A stretch of DNA of 64,000 nucleotides from Costus lasius (taxonomy: Eukaryota; Streptophyta; Magnoliopsida; Zingiberales; Costaceae). Positions 55,738 through 64,000 of the stretch are shown piece by piece. The translations under genes and the position numbers were made by a program. The stretch lies in the NCBI GenBank assembly GCA_027563935.2, contig CM050454.1, forward strand, positions 6,476,001 to 6,540,000. Direction: 5' to 3'. The notes under the pieces are model-generated. The model made no database searches and was not told the origin of the DNA. It saw only the letters and a program-made list of their open reading frames with translations. The first letter of the stretch is position 1; every line of letters begins with the position of its first letter.

Positions 55738-56127
55738 AGCAGCGTTACTTAATTTAAGTTTTTTTTTTAAAAAAAAGTTAATTTCATCAAGGAATATGGA
55801 TCATCAAATTGAGTTAGAACTGAGAGTCAAACCACTGCTCGAACACTATACCAACTTACTCCTTTTATTTTATTGATAAAACTATAAAATCAACTCAACA
55901 AGCTCTTTCAAAATAAACAAGATGACTGCTTGTGATTCTCTTTAGATTACCAAGTCTTGAACAATGTATTTGTGCTCTCCTATTTGTGTAAGGAGATTTG
56001 GAAATTGCTTACCATAATTGTTGTAATGTTAGCTTCCTAACTTTCATTGCTAAGATATAGGATAAGTTAATGTGAAAGACTTTAGCCCTTCATTAGAGGG
56101 GCTCTCAATAAGCTCTTTCTATCCCTA
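55738..56127. other. Intergenic, nothing recognised
   Basis: AT-rich; no repeat or coding signal that I can support. Confidence 0.5.
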
Positions 56128-56880
56128 ACCCCCTGTTTCCTACGAGGGAAACTAGAAAGGAAAGAAAGAAAAAAAAAAGTGATTTTGAAAATAAAGGAGA
56201 GAAAAATAAGATATTTTTCCCTCAAAATCTAATCCGCTGAAATCAGGTGGAAAGGAAAAAGGAAACGGCTTGTTGAGTTGCCCCCACCCTCTCCCTCATG
56301 TGTAGCGACAACGACTCCCTTGCCACCCTTCCTCCCCAGCGCCAAGCTCCAAGATTGCCCTCGCCGCCCTCCTCCCTCCGGCACCAAACTTCGACTTCTC
56401 TATGTCTCCTCCTCTTGGCATTGAGCTTTGAGCTCCTTGCGTCGCTCCCTACTGTTGTCGTTGAACTATTCCTTGCCACTGCTTTCCTCCCTCTGATGCC
56501 GAGCTCGAAGCCCTCGCATTGCCTCTTCCCCTCGGCATGAGCTCACCAAAGACTGGCACAAGCTTAGGGCTATGTGAGCGCCCCTCCCACTCCTCCTCCC
56601 CTCACCGTTGCCGCCACTGGAGCAGCTGCTTTGCGTCTACCTGTTTTGAACCCACAGCAGCTATTTGCGTCTGCCTGTTTCGAACCCACAGCCCACTGTC
56701 GGAGCCATCCACTTCTAGCTATTTCACCCACATGCTAGAATAGCGAGGAAGTCCGCTTGCAGCTTGCAGAGCACGTCACATGGATTTCACATGAGTGCTT
56801 TTCCCTCCCTCCTATTTTCCATCTCTCCTACTCTTTCTTTCTCCCTTGATTTTCCTTTCTTCTAAGAAAACAAGGCTTAG
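56128..56880. mobile_element. Possible DNA element with GC-rich interior
   Basis: The ends CCCTGTTTCCTACGAGGGAA.. and ..TTCTTCTAAGAAAACAAGGC are similar as inverted repeats, followed inward by purine-rich and pyrimidine-rich arms. The interior (56280-56740) is GC-rich and Leu/Pro/Ser-rich in translation, like a captured exon, but I do not recognise it. Weak case. Confidence 0.3.
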
Positions 56881-57249
56881 GATGCTTAGGATTCTTGCTT
56901 ATTTTATTTACTAACCTCTAGTTTTTTTCCTAAACAATCGTAATCCATTTAGTTTTATAAAGATATAATGAAAATTATGAAAGTAATTTAAAGTATAAAA
57001 AATTATGAATTAAGTCTTTAGAACTAAAATAAATAATAATAATAATAAATTATTAAAATTTGGATTATAGGAACGAGAAAATGCGAGCTGGTCTAATTTA
57101 AACGAGTCCTCTCTTCTTTGGTTGTTTTCTTTCCGAGACATTTCTCCTGACCCCCAATTCGATTTTGAGTATTGACGGCCGAGGCGGAGATGTTCGAGCT
57201 TGAGCCGCCAAACTAAATAGTCGGAGAGCGTGCCGGCAGCTGGGCGGCG

Positions 57250-60200
57250 ATGCAAAGCCACCACCACCACCACCATCACCACCATCTCCAGCAACAGCTG
57301 GCCGCTCTCCTCTCTGCCGCTCTTCCCCAAACCTCCGCCTCCGCAGCCACTGCCGGCGGCGAAGTAGCCGACTCCACTCCTTCCTCGTCGCAAACGGTTC
57401 CTGAAGGATTAGGAGAGAAAGGTGGGGACGAATCTCGAGTCGGGGCCCTCGAGTCCCTTCAGCGCATCATTCTCTACCCTCCCAATGCGCTCGTCATATC
57501 CCTCTCATCCCCTTTTCTCTCCCAGGGCCTCTTTCAGCTTCTCTCCGACAAGTAAGCCTATTCTCTTTCCTATTTCACTCCACACGCTAAATATTCATTT
57601 CTTTCAGTGACCATTTGTTCCATATTTGAGAACAATCATGCAATTTATGTCTAACAAGTTGGATATATGAAACTGCTCTGATTTGACGTTTCTTTTTCCC
57701 GATTATTCATAAAGTTGTACTACGCAGATGATAACGAAGTATATATATTTTTTCCTCTGATGATGAAGTAATGGTGTTTGAAGAATTTACTTTGTGAGTA
57801 TATGTTATTGCGTGCAAGGTTTCTTGCAGGTCATCCGCTGTGAGGAGGGCTGCAGCAATTGCGTATGGATCTCTTTGTGCTATTCTGGTATCCACTTCTA
57901 GTGGTTCTAATGGTGCCCAAAATCATAGCGTGGGATTGGCTGATAGATTCATGGCTTGGGCTCTTCCTCTTCTTGGCAATATCCGTGTTGGGAATGGGTC
58001 TGCAGAATTGGCATTAGAGAGTCTCTTAGAGTTCCTTAATGCTGGGGATGCTAATAGCATCGAACGGTTTGTCCCACTAATCCTTAAAGCATGTCAAGAG
58101 CTTCTTGAGGATGATAGGACCTCCCTTACCTTGCTTCATCAGCTTCTTGGTGTTCTTACCTTGATTTCTTTGAAATTTTCACGCTGCTTCCAGCCGCATT
58201 TTGCTGACATTGTTGACTTGCTTCTGGGGTGGGCTTTCATGCCTGACCTCTCCGAATCTGGGAGGACCATAATTATGGATAGTTTCCTGCAGTTCCAGAA
58301 GCATTGGCTGAGCAATTTGCAGTTTTCATTAAGGTTGCTGTCAAAATTTCTTGGTGATATTGAAGTTCTTATTCAGGATACCAGTCTTGAAGCTGGCAGG
58401 CAGTTTGGGAGGTTGCTTGCTCTTTTCACCTGTTTCTCCACAGTTTTACAAGTTATAGCTTCAGGGATGACTGAAATGGATGTACTTGAAGAGGTCAGAG
58501 AATCCCTGGAAAATATGGCTCCCAGATTTATGAGGTGTATATTAAGTTTTGGTAGGAAATTTGGGTCATCAAAATGGATGAGAGAATCTTGGAGATGCTT
58601 GATTCTTCTGGCAGAAATTCTTGAAGAAAGGTTTTCCAATGCCTATCCCATTGCTATTGATATTTTCTTCCAGAGTTTGAGTGGCATTTCATCTTTGCAG
58701 GTAAATGCATTGGTTAAATCTAATTTGCAACTGTTATCTAAGCAGAAAATGGCACTTCATCCTTCTTCTGTGAAGACCGCATTACGATTTTATTCCCCTT
58801 TATCTCAATTGCGTTTGCATCCAAATCACCTTGTAGTTGCAAGCTCGTCTGCAACTTACCTTTTCTTTCTTCAACATGGGTCTGATGCTGTTGTTTCTGA
58901 AGCTATTGCGTTTTTGATTGAAGAGTTAGAGTTCTTAAAAACTATGCTAGGAAAATTCCATGGTAGCAATGAATGTTTGGTTCATTTTGTCACAGATGAC
59001 CAACTGGAACAAGAACTAGGTTCTGGCAAATCCTATTCAGAACATGAGTTGATTTCCTTAATAAAATTTGATTTAAGCACATTACTAAGTTCTGTTTTTC
59101 ATGGTGCATCTGCAAGTTTTCCACATCAGGTTGTCACTGATACCTACAGATACGAGCGATCAATGAGACTAGCATCTTCAATTTTGGAGAAGCTCCATCC
59201 TTTTGAGTTTCCTATTAAACATTGCTTTGAATTGCAATTACACATTGTCAAGACATTGAAAAGGTTAAGTGAAGTTGAGTTTCTAAGTAAACTTTCAATT
59301 ATGAGAGCCTCTTGGGAGAATGATACTGGTGATTCAGATGGAAAAAGTCAAAGAAGACTGCAGTTTAATAATAATCTAATTATTGAGTATAGAAGGAAAT
59401 ACAATACGTGTATAGTTATGGCACTTGATATTCATCTTCCTGTATCTATCAAACTTGAAGCCCTTGATTGGATAAAGTCATTTGGTTGTCTGGTTACAGC
59501 TATGGAGAGGGATAAAGACTTAATGATTCCGCAATGTGTTTCACATGTGGATGTTGGTATTGGTAGTGACTTGCTTGTTGCAATTCTTGATGCATCATTT
59601 ATGAGGGAATCTAAGGTGAGGGCTTGTGTGGCATCTGTATTGGAAGTTCTTTTTCTTGCAAGGCTAATTGATCATACATACTTCCATTTTATCTCAAAGG
59701 TTTTGCTTGATAAGCTTGGTGATCCAGATGTACCAGTGAAAAATGACTTTGCCAGAGTCCTATCTCTTGTACTGCCTTTGACAATATATTCGTGTGGTGT
59801 GAATGGGGGAAGCATTTGCAAGTTTGTACCAAAATCTATGTTCAAGAGCTATGACTTGAGTTGGAAAAATGTACTTGCCTTAAAGCAGTGTCCAAGAAAG
59901 CTCTATTCACATCAATTTGTATCTATTATGAGTTACATATCACAGAGGTCGAAGGTGCCTCTATCTTCTTGGATCCAACGGCTAGTCTTTAGTTGCCCTT
60001 ACAAACAGGATCCTCTTTCAGTTAGAGAGGAAATATATCAAGAACTTGGTGATGGTGGCACGCTTGAGGATTGTCTATTGGATAAAATATGTCCAGTCAA
60101 CAATATAGCTGCTGTTTGGTGGTCCATTCATGAGGCTGCTAGACATTGCATAGCACTTCGCCTGCGGACTAACCTTGGTGGTCCTACCCAAACCTTTGCC

Positions 60201-63200
60201 GCTTTAGAGCGTGTACTTTTAGACATACCTAATGTGCTTTTGTTAGATGCTGAACAAGGTGACAACAATTATATAGCATCATCTTATGCTCATCTATTAC
60301 CGATGCGGTTGCTGCTAGATTTTGTTGAAGCTTTAAAGAAAAATGTTTATAATGCTTATGAAGGCTCTTTTAATTTACCTCCTTGTAGCAGACAGAGTTC
60401 CTTATTCTTCCGAGCAAATAAGAAAGTTTGTGAGGAGTGGTTTTCTAGAATTTGTGAACCTATGATGAATGCTGGTCTTGCATTACATTGTCATGATGCT
60501 ACCAACCAATATTGCTTGCTACGACTGCAAGATCTAAGAAATTTGGCAGCATCATCCTTCAAGGAGAAAGCTCGTGGGGCATCTGTTTCTGAAAATATCC
60601 ATACGAGAGGTCGGATTGCAGGAGATGTCATGAAGGTTGTCCGATATGCATCCTTGGCCTTGTGCAGGAATTTTGAACCAGAGGCTTTGATTGGTCTTCA
60701 GAAATGGGTTATAACACAATTTTCTGCCCTCTTTAAAGAAGACAAACATGGTGCTCAAGGTGCATTTGCAAACTTTGGGCATTTTTCATGGATAACCGGA
60801 CTTGTCCACCAGGCTCAGGGTCAATATGAAAAGGCAGCTGCATACTTTTCTCACATGCTTCAGTCAGAAGTTGCACTAACTCTTATGGGTTCTGACGGTG
60901 TACAATTCATTATTGCACGAGTCATTGAATGTTATTCATCTGTCTCTGATTGGAATTCTCTAGAGAGTTGGTTTGCTGAGTTACAGTCACTTCGAGCAAT
61001 TCATGCTGGGAAAGCTTATTCTGGAGCTCTGACTGCTGCCGGTAATGATGTAAATGCTGTTCATGCCTTGGCACGATATGATCTTGGAGATTTTCAAGCT
61101 GCTTGGTCTTATCTAGATTTGACACCTAAAAGTAGCTGTGAGGTTGCTGTTGACCCTAAGGTTTCTTTAGAGAGGAGCGAACAGATGCTTCTAAGATCAA
61201 TGCTCAAGGGGGTTGGCTCCTTCCATGACGTCAGGGCAGAACTAGAGAAGGCAAAATTGATGCTGGATGAAGCATTCTCCGTTGTACCACTTGATGGATT
61301 GCCCCATGCAGTAACTTGTGCCATCCAGCTGCATTGTATCCATGCTTTTGAAGAAGGTACAAGGTCAAATAACCAAGATCAAGATAGAAAATATGCATCA
61401 TTTTTGGAATCCTTCAATCAAGTTATGTTCTCTCCAATGAATAAAATATTTCAAGACTGTAGCTCATGGATCAAAGTTTTTAGAGTGTATCGCACTGTGA
61501 TGCCAACTTCTTTAACCACTCTACTTCTCTGTCAGAAGCTAGTTACTTTGGCTCGAAAACAGAGCAATTTTCTGTTGGCAGATCGCCTGATTCAGTACCT
61601 TAGAGATCATATTCAAAGTTTAAAAGGGACACATGCTGATCTTCTTGCTCTAAATATGCAGTATGAGGATATCCTACTCAAGTATGCAAAAGGAAATCAT
61701 GAAGAGGCTATGCTGGATATATGGTCATATGTTGGTGACAGCATGTTATCTGTTGAAACTGTATCTTCTGGAACTGCTAGCTATCTAAAGGCCAAAGCTT
61801 GCTTGAAACTCTCAACTTGGTTGAGGCAGGAGGCTCCAAATCCAAATTTCAGAAATGTTCTTCTCAAGATATGCCAAGAACTTAGTTTCTGCAGCAACTG
61901 GGCATCTTCCACTGGAAGTAGGTCAAATGATGGCTACCTAAAAAATGATATCGACTACAATGAATTGCTTGAAGAAATAGTTGGTATAGCTAGAAAGATG
62001 TCCTGTAATCTTTGTCCCACTTTGGGCAAGACATGGCTCTCTTACGCCTCTTGGTGTTTTTACCAAGCCCAGGGTTCCTCTCCTGCTGGTGGAGCTGTTC
62101 TTCAATCCTATTCTTTGTCTCGAGTTCTCTGTCAAGAACTTTCTCCAGAGAGATGCAAACTATCAGAAGGGGAAATGTCTAAGTTAGAAGCTATAATTAG
62201 GAAGGTTTACGACAGTGAAGGAGATGTAGAGTTTACTCATGATTCAGATGGAGACATATCAAAGTTTACTCATCATCAGGAACTAGAGGCCCTTATTAGT
62301 TCGTTGGTCGAACAAGTAGTATGCTTAATGCAAGCTGCAGCAAGAGCACCTGGATTTGAGTCTTGCAATGATGAATGCCCCTCTTCTGCCTTATCCTCAC
62401 AGCTACAATTGCTTTTCCTAAGTGCAAAAGATGGCATGTCAAAACACGAGATACTGCCTATGGTCAATGAGTTGGTTGATATCTGGTGGTCATTAAGGCA
62501 AAGGAGTGTCTCGTTATATGGATATGCTGCACACGGTTTTTTTCAGTACCTTTCATACTCTTCCAAACTTTTAGCCAATTCTGCTAATGATGCTCTACAG
62601 GAAAAACAGAAAAGCTGCACCCTGAGGGCACTGTTATATGTCCTTCACATTATCGTGAATTATGGATATGAGCTAAGTGATACTTTAGAACTTGGCCTTT
62701 CCACAGTTCCTTTATTGCCATGGCAGGTCAGATACTTTAAAGTTTGTATTTTTATCTTTGTGTATAAGTTTCAATGGCTCACCTGTTTTGTTTTCATTTA
62801 GGAAGTTATACCCCAACTTTTTGCACGGTTAAGTTTTCATCCCAATCAAGTTGTCAGAAAGCAGTTAGAGGGACTTGTGATGATGCTAGCAAAGTTATTT
62901 CCTTGGTCCATCGTATATCCTACGCTAGTTGATCTAAATACTGACGAAGGATGCCAACTAGAGGAGCTTCGTCACATATTTGACTGTTTGGTAATTGAGC
63001 TTTCTTCACAATTGCTGCTGGTTTTGACATTATGCATAATTGTAGTTCACTTACCCACATTAGTTAAATGAACAAAAGTCTGTTCGATTTTCCAAATTTC
63101 TTACATTTTTACTCTGAATGCAGTCTAAGCTTTATCCAAAATTAGTTCAAGATGTTCAGCTAGTGATAAATGAGCTTGGGATGATTACGATTCTGTGGGA

Positions 63201-63238
63201 GGAGCTTTGGCTGAGTACACTTCAGGATCTTCATACAG
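57250..63238 (+). CDS. SMG1: SMG1 phosphatidylinositol 3-kinase-related kinase, N-terminal half (continues past window)
   Basis: Exons 57250-57551, 57830-62726, 62802-62990 and 63124-63238 join in phase to about 1834 codons; the last ends in phase 1 at a GTAAAA donor and the gene continues to the right. SMG1 phosphorylates UPF1 in nonsense-mediated mRNA decay. This part is the helical-repeat (HEAT/ARM) region, with SMG1-type segments such as KTWLSYASWCFYQAQ (about residue 1500) and EVIPQLFARL at the start of exon 3. The kinase and FATC domains would be outside the window. The start ATG is followed by nine His codons and Gln/Ala-rich sequence. Exon 2 is 4.9 kb and open throughout. SMG1 is present in most plants but lost from Arabidopsis thaliana. 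Confidence 0.9.
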
Positions 63239-64000
63239 GTAAAAAGATCTAGAATTGAAGTATTGATAGTTTATCAGGATCTCTCAGCTTCTTTATTATA
63301 TGGCTCATTTATCTTACATGTGCTTCTTCTATCTTAATAAATGTTACATATGAAAATTTGTAACTTCTGGATTTATAATTTTTAGTGAGCTTTTTAAATC
63401 AAATATCAACATAGTTGACATAATATTTCTCATACAAGTATCAAGCCTTAAAATACAAGATAAATAGAATTGCACATGATACAAGATGCATTGGTTCAAT
63501 GATATATAGTGAAATTATCAATTATACGGTTTGCTATGGAAATTATTATGAGTCAGTGTTTTAAAAACCACTCCATATTGTTCAATAATGAGGTACGTAA
63601 CAGTTCAACCTTGTACTAGTATGGATATAAGGTCGATATTGTATTATATATATATATATATACACACACATGCATATATTGTAATCATGGAATTAAATCT
63701 CGGTCTATATTGCCCGGTATGAGCGGTACATACCAGTTCGAGAAGGCACCAGTCCGCTACAATGCTGTGTCATTATGCTTGGCACCAACACCTTGTTGTG
63801 TCGATATGTTCGGTATGCTAGACTAGTATACTATACTGGATCAAGATTTAATACCTTGATTGAAATACTTTGGTTTAGTCCTAGGAAGTGGAAAAAAAGA
63901 TAGTATAATATATAGAGCTTAGTGGACTTAAATATTTATAATTGGGTGACGTTGCCAATCGGCTCACTAATGAGTTAGTTGATCATAACAAATGATATTA
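63239..64000 (+). other. SMG1 intron 4 (partial)
   Basis: Begins with GTAAAAAG. It contains a TA/CA microsatellite at about 63643-63680. A stretch with repeated CGGTATG and GGTAC words (63705-63840) may be a small mobile element. No coding signal. Confidence 0.6.

Noticed and set aside
56243..56743. ORFs of 74-80 codons
   Set aside because: Leu/Pro/Ser-rich, open in several frames, no motif; probably the interior of a DNA element.

Overview
This is plant nuclear DNA from a flowering plant, probably a monocot. The evidence is spliced protein-coding genes with GT-AG introns, a very GC-rich P450 gene beside AT-rich intergenic DNA, plant-type LTR retrotransposons primed by tRNA-Asp or initiator tRNA-Met, and many small foldback or terminal-inverted-repeat elements. 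Three host genes are visible, all on the + strand: an RHF2A-like RING-H2 ubiquitin ligase (26438-35677), a CYP82-like cytochrome P450 (49600-51282), and the 5' half of SMG1, the nonsense-mediated-decay kinase (57250 to beyond the window). No tRNA, rRNA or CRISPR locus was seen.

Positions 1-25246 are a nested retrotransposon stack. A decayed Copia element on the - strand (C1, 202-25246) is split by a GC-rich insert (285-1026 plus 20125-20568). That insert is split by an Athila-like Ty3 element A (1027-20119, TSD GCGGC). The 3' LTR of A is split by a second Athila-like element B (10174-19787, TSD ACACT). A separate Athila-like LTR end (1-201) sits in the 3' LTR of C1. A keeps gag and protease but has lost RT/RNase H/integrase. 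B keeps RT/RNase H/integrase but has lost most of gag and all of protease. Both carry a long 3' ORF. Both have arrays of short palindromes in the LTR and again in front of the 3' ORF, and a small hairpin with compensatory base changes in the 3' untranslated region.

Positions 25247-38000 hold RHF2A. Its second intron (7.7 kb) splits the RING domain and contains a decayed Copia remnant plus two related gag-only elements (D1 28440-30408; D2 31331-33759, TSD CATAC).

Positions 38000-49600 hold small tandem duplications, a hAT-like element, and a large palindromic foldback element interrupted by an apparently intact Copia element E (39783-46821, TSD TAAAT). The E polyprotein appears to start inside the LTR and to be joined by splicing across the primer-binding site.

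Positions 49600-64000 hold the P450, a GC-rich solo LTR (51489-52989, TSD CTTAT), a 64-bp tandem array built from a transposon end, a 21-bp minisatellite, several MITE-like elements, and SMG1 with a 4.9-kb exon.
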